Source of the DNA: a virus
Virus record (IMG/VR): IMGVR_UViG_3300044971_002537
Location: 1 to 64,000 of that record
Length of the DNA stretch: 64,000 nucleotides
Strand: one strand, 5' to 3'
The notes beneath the pieces are model-generated. The model was not told the DNA's origin. It saw nothing but the letters and a program-made list of their open reading frames with translations, and did not search any database. Below are positions 57,687-63,676 of this stretch, piece after piece (position 1 is the first letter of the stretch; every line of letters begins with the position of its first letter). The position numbers and the translations under genes are program-made.

Positions 57687-58172
57687 TCATACTTTTCTAA
57701 GAAAAGCAAGACGGGTGAAATAAGCTTTACCACTATCTACCCAGACAATTGTGTCATTATGCTGCTTCTTGTCGAAGTTCCCGTATGAGTACAGAGCTGG
57801 TAGGCTACATCCTGTAGCAATGATAGTCCCAGTCTCCTCCCTCCCCGGCATAGCTGGATGATCGTTCTTAAAACCTCCCTTCGTGGGATAACAGGAGTAG
57901 CTTCCATCAGAAAAAGTAACTCTGTCCCCGACCTTGAGTGGTCCAACTTCTCCGATATTTGAAACTCCAGTATGGGTCAAAAATTCCATGTTGCACTCCT
58001 TAACTTCTTCAATTAAATCATAGGGATGAGGTGCTCTGTTGCACAAAGCGTATCCGCCCTCATACCACATTGCAGACACACTGGCATACCCATACGTAGA
58101 ACCATTAAAAGTAGTAATGGTGTACACTATGCCGGATCGTGACTTGTATCTTTTGCCGATTTCAAGTTTCAT
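57687..58172 (-). CDS. hypothetical protein with two beta-barrel-like segments
   Basis: 161 aa. IGKRYKSRSGIVYTITT at the start and VGDRVTFSDGSYSCYP in the middle are both KOW/SH3-like turns. GGCGTAGCC-ATG start. The first segment resembles that of the protein at 36117-36686. May bind RNA or nucleoprotein; inference only. Confidence 0.5.
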   Translation of the reverse strand: MKLEIGKRYKSRSGIVYTITTFNGSTYGYASVSAMWYEGGYALCNRAPHPYDLIEEVKECNMEFLTHTGVSNIGEVGPLKVGDRVTFSDGSYSCYPTKGGFKNDHPAMPGREETGTIIATGCSLPALYSYGNFDKKQHNDTIVWVDSGKAYFTRLAFLRKV

Positions 58173-58181
58173 GGCTACGCC

Positions 58182-58466
58182 CTATTTGGAGGTATCGATA
58201 GTAACACACAGACCAGAACTACGTCCAGTAACCTTCAGGATAGGGCCTTCGGCCTTCAGGCCCAAAAACTCCTGAGTCGAGAAGCCATATAGGACATTGC
58301 TGAACTCAGTCCAATCTCCAGTCTTCGGGACCAGACGAAGGAAGTTAGCCAACTGGCAGGGGACCTTATCTGACCCGAAGGGTCTGAACTTCTTACCCTT
58401 TTCCCGCCATCCTAGCAGACGAATTCCATTGATTGAAGGACGCAAGCGAATCGTTCCGACGAACAT
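58182..58466 (-). CDS. hypothetical protein
   Basis: 94 aa starting at MFVGTIRLRP, chosen because the promoter at 58504-58531 has its -10 over the earlier in-frame ATG (58505), and because GGAG lies 8 nt before this ATG. Beta-rich, Arg/Gly loops. Unknown. Confidence 0.55.
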   Translation of the reverse strand: MFVGTIRLRPSINGIRLLGWREKGKKFRPFGSDKVPCQLANFLRLVPKTGDWTEFSNVLYGFSTQEFLGLKAEGPILKVTGRSSGLCVTIDTSK

Positions 58467-58503
58467 GGGCTTTTCTCCAAGAAGGTTGTGTTCTGATGGA
58501 GTC

Positions 58504-58531
58504 ATTATATGATGGCTTCGCCATCTGTCAA
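58504..58531 (-). promoter_or_regulatory. consensus promoter with spacer palindrome
   Basis: TTGACA (58531-58526), 16 nt, TATAAT (58509-58504). The whole spacer is GATGGC-GAA-GCCATC, a perfect inverted repeat with a GAA loop that includes GCGAAGC. It likely drives the 58182-58466 gene and those after it. Confidence 0.85.
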
Positions 58532-58539
58532 GTGGAATT

Positions 58540-58974
58540 TCATAATCCGTCTAGTGAACTAATGTTCAGCTCGCCCCATTTACGTCCACCATCCTGCTCG
58601 GTTTGGATGTCCCAACATTTATCGCTGAATCGTTTATCAATCCCAGCATCAATGAGAAGAGATCCGATGTTACTTCCCTCGTGAGAGATATCGGCTCCAA
58701 GAGTGGCTATGGCCCGACCGAATAAACACCCTTTGTCCTGCTCTTCAGTGTTATCAACGAAGGGGCTATATGTTGCCGCTCCAGAAATGTCAGTACCAGT
58801 CAGAATCTGCGGACCACTAGCATATGAGCATTTGGGACTACCACACTCACGAATTTGGGCCGAAGTTACATAGGAGAAGTCCTTGTGAGTCTCTGTGAGA
58901 CTCTTAAGCTGGGCAATAAGTGCCCTCTTAAATCCAAGAGGCCCAAAGGCCTGAACGGTTTCTGATAGGGTCAT
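58540..58974 (-). CDS. hypothetical protein
   Basis: 144 aa from MTLSETVQAFG (GGGAGCGAAGCTA before the ATG). A CGSPKC pair near residue 44 and a Ser/Gly-rich middle. The final third repeats Asp- and Gly-rich loops. Promoter at 59030-59057. Unknown. Confidence 0.5.
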   Translation of the reverse strand: MTLSETVQAFGPLGFKRALIAQLKSLTETHKDFSYVTSAQIRECGSPKCSYASGPQILTGTDISGAATYSPFVDNTEEQDKGCLFGRAIATLGADISHEGSNIGSLLIDAGIDKRFSDKCWDIQTEQDGGRKWGELNISSLDGL

Positions 58975-59029
58975 TAGCTTCGCTCCCAAGAGATTGTAAT
59001 AGTTTTCCGCTTCCACCACCGCGTCTCAC

Positions 59030-59057
59030 ATTCTACCACGAATCCATCCTTTGTCAA
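59030..59057 (-). promoter_or_regulatory. sigma70-type promoter
   Basis: TTGACA (59057-59052), 16 nt, TAGAAT (59035-59030). Serves the gene at 58540-58974. No perfect inverted repeat in the spacer. A dispersed CCGGTAAAAGG motif lies upstream at 59086-59102. Confidence 0.75.
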
Positions 59058-59106
59058 GTCTTCGAGGAAAGCTTTCCTCGCAGACTCCGGTAAAAGGAAA
59101 GGTCCG

Positions 59107-59313
59107 TCACATTGGAGGATTCGAAGGAACAATTGGGTAGACGTACTCCCCATTCTTCCAAGGCCAATGTCTGCTTACAGAGAAGCAGATATCTTCAATC
59201 CTAACACCATACTTCTCGGCCAATTGACCGAAGGTGACAGCACCATCCTGATTAGCATCAACTGCCATCTTATTGGCTAATTCCCAGAGGCCGACTTTGT
59301 CATAACGAAGCAT
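59107..59313 (-). CDS. hypothetical protein
   Basis: 68 aa from MLRYDKVGLW, with AGGTG 4 nt upstream. A single helix-turn-like region (QLAEKYGVRIEDICFSV) could be a small DNA-binding element. Unknown. Confidence 0.5.
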   Translation of the reverse strand: MLRYDKVGLWELANKMAVDANQDGAVTFGQLAEKYGVRIEDICFSVSRHWPWKNGEYVYPIVPSNPPM

Positions 59314-59332
59314 AGGGCACCTATACATTTGT

Positions 59333-59641
59333 TCAGCGACACCACGTAACCGCTCTCCTAAACATCGGTGAAGCTTCTACTCTCAATTTTAGTTCTTCAA
59401 TTATCCACAACGCATCTTCAGCACTGATCGATATGCGAAGCCCATTAGTACCTTCGCGAATCATCCTGAAGTCGGCTCCGTGCTGATGAACCTTTGTGTC
59501 GCCGAACCACTCGATGATGTTCTCCCGGATCACTGGAACTGGGCCACTCATGGGGATTGGTTCAGAGAATAGCTCAAGTTTTCTCGGCTTGGACTCAGTT
59601 GGCCTTTGTTTTCTCATTCGTTTTCTCTTCGTTTTCTGCAT
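59333..59641 (-). CDS. basic hypothetical protein
   Basis: 102 aa if it starts at the ATG at 59641; that ATG overlaps the -10 box, so a start at MRKQRPTESK (59617) is likely from this promoter. Very basic N-terminus, then an alpha/beta domain ending ELKLRVEAS. Unknown. Confidence 0.5.
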   Translation of the reverse strand: MQKTKRKRMRKQRPTESKPRKLELFSEPIPMSGPVPVIRENIIEWFGDTKVHQHGADFRMIREGTNGLRISISAEDALWIIEELKLRVEASPMFRRAVTWCR

Positions 59642-59668
59642 TTTAACAGATGCTAATCTGTTTGTCAA
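59640..59668 (-). promoter_or_regulatory. sigma70-type promoter with spacer palindrome
   Basis: TTGACA (59668-59663), 17 nt, TAAAAT (59645-59640). The spacer holds AACAGAT-TAGC-ATCTGTT. The -10 box runs into an ATG. Confidence 0.75.
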
Positions 59669-59749
59669 GTGGTGTTTCTCTAGAATTCGTGGGGAGGAAT
59701 GGTGGAGAATAGAAAGGAATAGGTCACTGATCGTGGCTTTAAACAAGGC

Positions 59750-59869
59750 CTAAAAAGCAGGCTTTATTCCTTGTATTCCTAATAGAACAATAAGAAGGAC
59801 TAATAGGACAAACAAGAACAGGAGGAATGAGGGGTTGAAATGTGGTGGTATGGAACTGGAAGGGCTCAT
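59750..59869 (-). CDS. 39-aa membrane peptide
   Basis: ATG at 59869; a Pro/Ser-rich N-terminus then a long hydrophobic segment FLLFLFVLLVLLIVLLGIQG. No clear ribosome-binding site but a copy of the AAAACATTGGGGTT element lies upstream. Confidence 0.45.
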   Translation of the reverse strand: MSPSSSIPPHFNPSFLLFLFVLLVLLIVLLGIQGIKPAF

Positions 59870-59918
59870 AGCATGCCATATTTTCCAATAACCCCAATGT
59901 TTTCCGCAATTTCGCGTC

Positions 59919-60107
59919 CTACATACTGGAATCTTCGTCCACTATCTTGTACTTGAAAGTCCCGGTTTGGTCGTCAAAGTGCCCGACTCCAGCCTCTATA
60001 GCTTGGTTCTGATAGACTTCTTCAGTCATCAGGTAGCCCAAAATCAGTCCGATCACGAAAAACAGGCCCATGAGGCCAGTAACAGTTGCTTTTTGATTGT
60101 CGCTCAT
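59919..60107 (-). CDS. small membrane protein
   Basis: 62 aa from MSDNQKATV, with TTGGGG upstream. One membrane segment (GLMGLFFVIGLILGYLM) and an acidic C-terminal domain. The longer frame starting at 60218 reads through a palindrome and is unlikely. Confidence 0.55.
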   Translation of the reverse strand: MSDNQKATVTGLMGLFFVIGLILGYLMTEEVYQNQAIEAGVGHFDDQTGTFKYKIVDEDSSM

Positions 60108-60309
60108 ATTAAAAACCCCAATGTTTTTGAGCAGTGGACACTGCTCGAAATGCCAAAAATGAGACAAGGGGCACGCCACAAAATGTTTGTGTTTACCCCG
60201 GTCTAAAAAGTCATTCATAACTGTGTCAAGATGAAAACTCCAATGTTTTTGAAGTTTCTCGAAACTTGGTCCGCCCCTACAAACCGTTCGAACACACTGG
60301 GCTTTAGCC
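60108..60309 (-). repeat. intergenic region with repeated CCAATGTTTTT-plus-palindrome units
   Basis: Two copies of AA(A)CCCC/TCCAATGTTTTT at 60114 and 60235, each followed by a perfect palindrome (GAGCAGTG-GA-CACTGCTC; AAGTTTC-TC-GAAACTT). A third, less perfect copy lies at 59889. Read on the minus strand each palindrome precedes a TTGGGG that serves as a ribosome-binding site. No supported gene. Confidence 0.5.
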
Positions 60310-60513
60310 CTATGGTTGCAGATCCGGCCACGGACATGATATCTCCACTATATTGGACATGGTGTGAGTTATGTTTCGTTCTGGCAATTTCTCAATGACC
60401 CAGTTCCAAGCAGACTCTTCCGTATTGAATGGGCCGAACGTCTTAAACGGCACTAGGGTATCTTCGCCCCAGTCTTCTTCTCTGTAATCAGAGAGAACTA
60501 CAATGTATTCCAT
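60310..60513 (-). CDS. hypothetical protein
   Basis: 67 aa, aromatic and acidic (FNTEESAWNWVIEKL). GAGGCGAAGCC-ATG start, 52 nt after the upstream gene. Resembles the fold of short DUF-type phage proteins with 'F.t...A..w.....'. Unknown. Confidence 0.5.
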   Translation of the reverse strand: MEYIVVLSDYREEDWGEDTLVPFKTFGPFNTEESAWNWVIEKLPERNITHTMSNIVEISCPWPDLQP

Positions 60514-60566
60514 GGCTTCGCCTCAATCGCATTCAGTAAAAAGGAAATGGGCCGACTTGCCCGAGG
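60514..60566 (-). repeat. intergenic repeat, copy A
   Basis: On the minus strand: ACGGATGACCT, a GGGC/GCCC hairpin, then TTTCCTTTTTACTGAATGCGATTGAGGCGAAGCC and the ATG. About 35 of the last nucleotides are identical to copy B at 60786-60836. The hairpin plus T-rich tract looks like a weak terminator joined to a ribosome-binding site. Confidence 0.65.
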
Positions 60567-60785
60567 TCATCCGTTAAGATCTTCTTCGAAGAAAGTATCT
60601 TCTTCCTCTCTGTCCGGTCCAACCAATGGATAGATGAGTCTCGTGATCTCCATCTTTTTCATCCATTGTATCTTGTCTGCCGCAGCTTGGGACTTCTTTA
60701 TATCAAGATACGCTGCTCCTTGGCTAATATAAGGACCCTCGATTTGGATTACCTTATCCCCGACACTTGTAACCACACAGTACAT
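60567..60785 (-). CDS. hypothetical protein
   Basis: 72 aa, starting MYCVVTSVGDK; GAGGCGAAGCC-ATG. Beta-hairpin then helix (AAYLDIKKSQAAADKI) and an acidic tail. Unknown. Confidence 0.5.
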   Translation of the reverse strand: MYCVVTSVGDKVIQIEGPYISQGAAYLDIKKSQAAADKIQWMKKMEITRLIYPLVGPDREEEDTFFEEDLNG

Positions 60786-60836
60786 GGCTTCGCCTCAATC
60801 GCATTCAGTAAAAAGGAAGTGGGCCGATTTTCCCCT
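60786..60836 (-). repeat. intergenic repeat, copy B
   Basis: Same layout as copy A: GGAAGAC, a G-rich/C-rich stem, CACTTCCTTTTTACTGAATGCGATTGAGGCGAAGCC, ATG. Copies with less similarity are at 57001-57045 and 52013-52053. Confidence 0.65.
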
Positions 60837-60845
60837 TGTCTTCCG

Positions 60846-61007
60846 TTACTTCACGATGCTCTTCACGACCACGTCTGTGATACTCGAAGTCATCAGCCCC
60901 AAACAGAATCCAATAGACAACCAATTGGTCCAAGCTGCTGGATTGTTTGCATCCATAGCTGAAGGTAACTGAATAATAGCACAGAAGGCACAGATGATAA
61001 TAGTCAT
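60846..61007 (-). CDS. 53-aa membrane protein
   Basis: ATG at 61007 with AGGA 6 nt upstream. Two hydrophobic segments (IIICAFCAIIQL and WLSIGFCLGLMTSSI). It replaces a longer frame over the same region that has no membrane or domain logic. Confidence 0.55.
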   Translation of the reverse strand: MTIIICAFCAIIQLPSAMDANNPAAWTNWLSIGFCLGLMTSSITDVVVKSIVK

Positions 61008-61069
61008 TGCAAGTCCTAACCATGGATAGATAAGTGGTCACAAGGGCCGAACGGGAAGGTAGGGCTACG

Positions 61070-61276
61070 TCAGCCCTTCTTCATCGCTTTAACTCGGGAC
61101 AGCAACGCCTCAGCCAAATTTGCTAGCTTAGCAGCCTCATCGCTGATGATCGCTAAATTGGCCCATACGTCATCGAGTCTATCACTTTCCTCAAGGCAAT
61201 CAAAACTACACTTGATGTTAGTAATCTCAGTAGAGATATCATCAATATCATCTTGGAGGGATTCTTTATCAAACAT
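61070..61276 (-). CDS. acidic helical protein
   Basis: 68 aa from MFDKESLQDD, coiled-coil-like (LANLAEALLSRVKAM). A GTG at 61384 with GGAGG upstream would extend it by 36 residues, but the SD is inside the -10/start region of the promoter at 61396-61423. Unknown. Confidence 0.5.
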   Translation of the reverse strand: MFDKESLQDDIDDISTEITNIKCSFDCLEESDRLDDVWANLAIISDEAAKLANLAEALLSRVKAMKKG

Positions 61277-61395
61277 GATTGTACCAATCAATAAGGAGGT
61301 AGAGGGAGTACTATTAAGCATGACGTTTTTTGATCGGCCTGTTGTTAGCGGTTTGCCCTTAACTGAGGACAAGAGCCGCGTCACCGCACTCCTCC

Positions 61396-61423
61396 ATTAT
61401 ACATCATCTTCCACTGTTGTCAA
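61396..61423 (-). promoter_or_regulatory. consensus sigma70-type promoter
   Basis: TTGACA (61423-61418), 16 nt, TATAAT (61401-61396), followed at once by GGAGGAG. Drives the genes leftward from 61384. The spacer has no perfect palindrome. Confidence 0.8.
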
Positions 61424-61921
61424 TACAATCCTAGAACATAATTCAGAACACAGGTGGCTTCTTGAAACCCACCCCTCCGATTCTAGAGCACTGGTCGATC
61501 CCTGACTCTTTCTTTTACTGATGCGATTCTTGTTCCTATCTCCATGTCGGGGAGAAGCCCAATCTTCGTTCACTCGGAGCCCTGCCCTAATCGGGTCAGT
61601 CCTCGTTTCTCTGCGATTCAAATATGACTAAACACACTGAGAATCAAGAACATTCGTGCAAGAATTTCAAATTCAGAAAGATTCTGGAAAGTTACTAAAT
61701 GTAGGCACATATCTATTTACTCCGACAAAAAGTAACTGCAGGTCCTGACCACCGTCAACCCGTGGTACAAGGCGAACTGAGAAGCTGGGCGGTGTCAAGG
61801 TGGATGTTGGATTTTCTCGTGGATGGGGAGGGGCTCCTAGTTCCGGGAAAAATTGGAGTAAACGCATTCCGCCCCTTTCGGGCGGAATGAACTGCATAGT
61901 ACAGCTCAGTCACCCCAGAAC
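61424..61921 (-). other. 500-nt stretch without a convincing gene
   Basis: Contains a perfect 10-bp inverted repeat with 5-nt loop (61865-61889, CATTCCGCCC/GGGCGGAATG), one dispersed TTTTACTG motif (61510), and a possible 30-aa frame 61618-61710 (ATG with GGAG 9 nt upstream). The two longer minus-strand frames here lack domain logic and one runs through the hairpin. It may be leader or regulatory sequence. Confidence 0.4.
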
Positions 61922-61950
61922 AAAAAAGGGGGAGAGCAATCGCCCTCCCC
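61922..61950 (-). terminator. intrinsic terminator
   Basis: GGGGAG/CTCCCC stem on the minus strand followed by CTTTTTTG, 7 nt after the stop of the 56-aa coiled-coil gene. Confidence 0.85.
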
Positions 61951-61956
61951 TAGGAT

Positions 61957-62127
61957 TTAGTCTTCTTCCGAGCGTTTACGCTTTGTGTGTTTTGCACGCG
62001 AAATGTACTCCATTTCACGCTCCAATTCACTAATATCATCACGAAGTGAGGCATTTTCAGCCTCAAGAGTGGAAATCCGGGCCTTTAAGGCCTGAATATC
62101 GTCCAAGTTCACGTTAACGACCGTCAT
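61957..62127 (-). CDS. 56-aa coiled-coil protein
   Basis: ATG at 62127; a leucine-zipper-like helix (LDDIQALKARISTLEAENASLRDDISELEREM) then a basic tail RAKHTKRKRS. It overlaps the end of the 26-aa peptide and ends before the terminator. May oligomerise or bind nucleic acid. Confidence 0.6.
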   Translation of the reverse strand: MTVVNVNLDDIQALKARISTLEAENASLRDDISELEREMEYISRAKHTKRKRSEED

Positions 62128-62194
62128 TGTAACTCGAAATCCCTTTAAACATCGACAAAATGATCAAAAGTGCCACAAACTTTAATACACGCAT
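62114..62194 (-). CDS. 26-aa hydrophobic peptide
   Basis: ATG at 62194 with GGGGGAG 5 nt upstream, a strong ribosome-binding site. Peptide MRVLKFVALLIILSMFKG is a membrane segment or signal-like leader. It overlaps the coiled-coil gene by 14 nt. Confidence 0.5.
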   Translation of the reverse strand: MRVLKFVALLIILSMFKGISSYNDGR

Positions 62195-62230
62195 AATGCT
62201 CCCCCGGTCACATTGTAGCCGAACAATTGC

Positions 62231-62266
62231 AAAAAGCAAGAGGGGACGGAAACAATCCGCCCCCTC
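62231..62266 (-). terminator. intrinsic terminator
   Basis: 10-position stem (62240-62249 with 62257-62266, one mismatch) followed on the minus strand by TTGCTTTTT. It ends the 122-aa HTH-like gene transcript. A TTGCTT-N16-TACAAT promoter-like sequence overlaps its tail. Confidence 0.8.
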
Positions 62267-62274
62267 GGATCGGA

Positions 62275-62643
62275 CTATACCGGAGCAGTCAATGCTTCCA
62301 GCTCGGAATCGGTGAGGACTCCGTCCTCGGATTCGGGGAAGGCTTCGCCTTCGGGAGGAGCCTCATCTTGAGGAGGTGCGATAGTTCTGGCAGCATCACG
62401 CAACGCGATCAAAGCTTCTGCTCGCTTTGAAGTGCGGGGGCCGGTTCGACGCTTGAGAGGAGGGAAGATAAGCTTGAGTTCATCCTCAGTGGTGCCAATC
62501 TCCCGCAGATCTTTTCGGGCCGCTGTGATGTTCTGTTGGAGCGAAGCTAGCTTGATTCCAAGTGTTGCGGCCAACTGTTCGTTGGTCTCACCATTGGCGG
62601 CGGCGAGTGCGTAAGCTGAACGAAGTTCTGTAACTGTGACCAT
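62275..62643 (-). CDS. helix-turn-helix-like protein
   Basis: 122 aa. Residues ~18-48 (NGETNEQLAATLGIKLASLQQNITAARKDLRE) have the spacing of an HTH. A basic PLKRRTGPRTSKRAEAL region and a disordered acidic/Pro-rich tail follow. AAGGA upstream of the ATG. Likely a small DNA-binding regulator; promoter at 62735-62763. Confidence 0.6.
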   Translation of the reverse strand: MVTVTELRSAYALAAANGETNEQLAATLGIKLASLQQNITAARKDLREIGTTEDELKLIFPPLKRRTGPRTSKRAEALIALRDAARTIAPPQDEAPPEGEAFPESEDGVLTDSELEALTAPV

Positions 62644-62706
62644 GATGAATTATCCTTTTTGTCCGGCTTTGCCGGTCTTTGAAATTCGATCCCAGAACAT
62701 CTGGGA

Positions 62707-63189
62707 TCATAACATGTGAACTGGAACTGACTGAATCATAGCAGGCGATGTAGCCTCTGTCAATATACCACTTGCGAAAACTTTCATTTTGAAGGCTTCG
62801 CCTTCTTCTTGTTTGATCAGACAACACATTGTTGCTGATCTGACTTTTCCATCCTTGCAGACGAATGTCTCATTCTTGTAAGGGTTGTAGGTCACTTCCT
62901 GATTATCCTTGCAGTAATCGCTGAAGAGCGGGGCGTCTCCAGCTTCCATGAGGAATCCCATTACAAAAGCATGAACCTCTTTCCTCTTGTTCGCAATCAC
63001 ACGTTGGCGGACTTTCTCATTAACTGGAAAGGTCACGTTTTTGAGGAAAATACATTGCGTGTGAAACCGTACCACACCCTGCTTGACGGACCAAAGACCC
63101 GTGTGCAAATTTCGGTAGACTCGGCAGGGTTTCTCAGGATCGAGGAGGGTCAGTTGTTTACAGTAGGAGTTTGCAATTGGTTTACTCAT
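62707..63189 (-). CDS. conserved phage protein of unknown function
   Basis: 160 aa. RVYRNLHTGLWSVKQGVVRFHTQC...FPVNEKVRQRVIANKRKEVHAFVMGFL is a pattern shared by many phage hypothetical proteins next to early regulatory genes. Contains CxxC-type pairs near residues 110 and 122. Promoter nested at its 3' end. Confidence 0.65.
   Translation of the reverse strand: MSKPIANSYCKQLTLLDPEKPCRVYRNLHTGLWSVKQGVVRFHTQCIFLKNVTFPVNEKVRQRVIANKRKEVHAFVMGFLMEAGDAPLFSDYCKDNQEVTYNPYKNETFVCKDGKVRSATMCCLIKQEEGEAFKMKVFASGILTEATSPAMIQSVPVHML
62735..62763 (-). promoter_or_regulatory. sigma70-type promoter
   Basis: TTGACA (62763-62758), 17 nt, TATGAT (62740-62735), located in the end of the upstream gene. The spacer contains AGGC-N6-GCCT, a short inverted repeat. 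Drives the HTH-like gene, with a ~90-nt leader containing GGGATC palindromes. Confidence 0.75.
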
Positions 63190-63415
63190 GACGATTAGAC
63201 TCCAAAGCCTTGCTCATGTCGATGATGTGTGTGGGATCTTGATCGTTGATGTCAGCCCAGATGATGATACGAGGAACCCCATCGTACCACTCGATAACGA
63301 TAGGAGAATAATCCCCATCATAGCAGGCAGTCCCCGCGTGTCGAATTGTGATCCCATCAAGGATCACTTTGGCGGAAATTTCTGATTTTGAATTCTCTGG
63401 CCAATTGATTTCCAC
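63182..63415 (-). CDS. hypothetical protein, GTG start
   Basis: 77 aa; AAAGGAG 6 nt before GTG 63415. Beta-rich with VPRIIIWADINDQDP. Overlaps the next gene. Promoter at 63452-63479. Confidence 0.5.
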   Translation of the reverse strand: MEINWPENSKSEISAKVILDGITIRHAGTACYDGDYSPIVIEWYDGVPRIIIWADINDQDPTHIIDMSKALESNRHE

Positions 63416-63451
63416 TGTTGACTCCTTTGGTTTGTTATTTCTTATACACCC

Positions 63452-63479
63452 ATTGTATCAGACATGTTTCTTATGTCAA
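63452..63479 (-). promoter_or_regulatory. sigma70-type promoter
   Basis: TTGACA (63479-63474), 16 nt, TACAAT (63457-63452). GACAT/ATGTC forms an inverted repeat across the -35 box and spacer. Confidence 0.7.
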
Positions 63480-63676
63480 TAGCAATTAGTAAGAAAGACT
63501 AGCATGAAAGAGACGCGAAGTGTGTTCCGCCATGACAGGCGGAACAAACAGGAAGGCTCAGGCCCGGCGGGCCGAGGGGAGGTATTCCCTCCCCCTTACT
63601 CACCGCCCGTCCTTATACCCTAGGATTCCCTTGAGCATTCCCGCAAGCAGGACCATCATGAGCCAGAAAAGCAGCC
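63480..63676. other. non-coding stretch with GC-rich palindromes
   Basis: No gene supported. Perfect or near-perfect hairpins: GTTCCGCC/GGCGGAAC (63524-63545), GGCCC/GGGCC (63570-63583) and GGGGAGG/CCTCCCC (63576-63596). It separates the gp88-like gene from the promoter at 63452 and may hold its terminator or an RNA. Confidence 0.45.

Noticed and set aside
60218-60229. Promoter at TTGACA near 60224
   Set aside because: The only -10 at proper spacing is TTAGAC, too weak to list.
60805-61041. 78-codon minus-strand frame
   Set aside because: A different frame (60846-61007) gives a clean two-TM protein with AGGA at the right distance; this one has no such support.
61673-61897. 74-codon minus-strand frame
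   Set aside because: It reads through a perfect 10-bp hairpin near its start and is Pro-rich without domain features; treated as part of a non-coding stretch.
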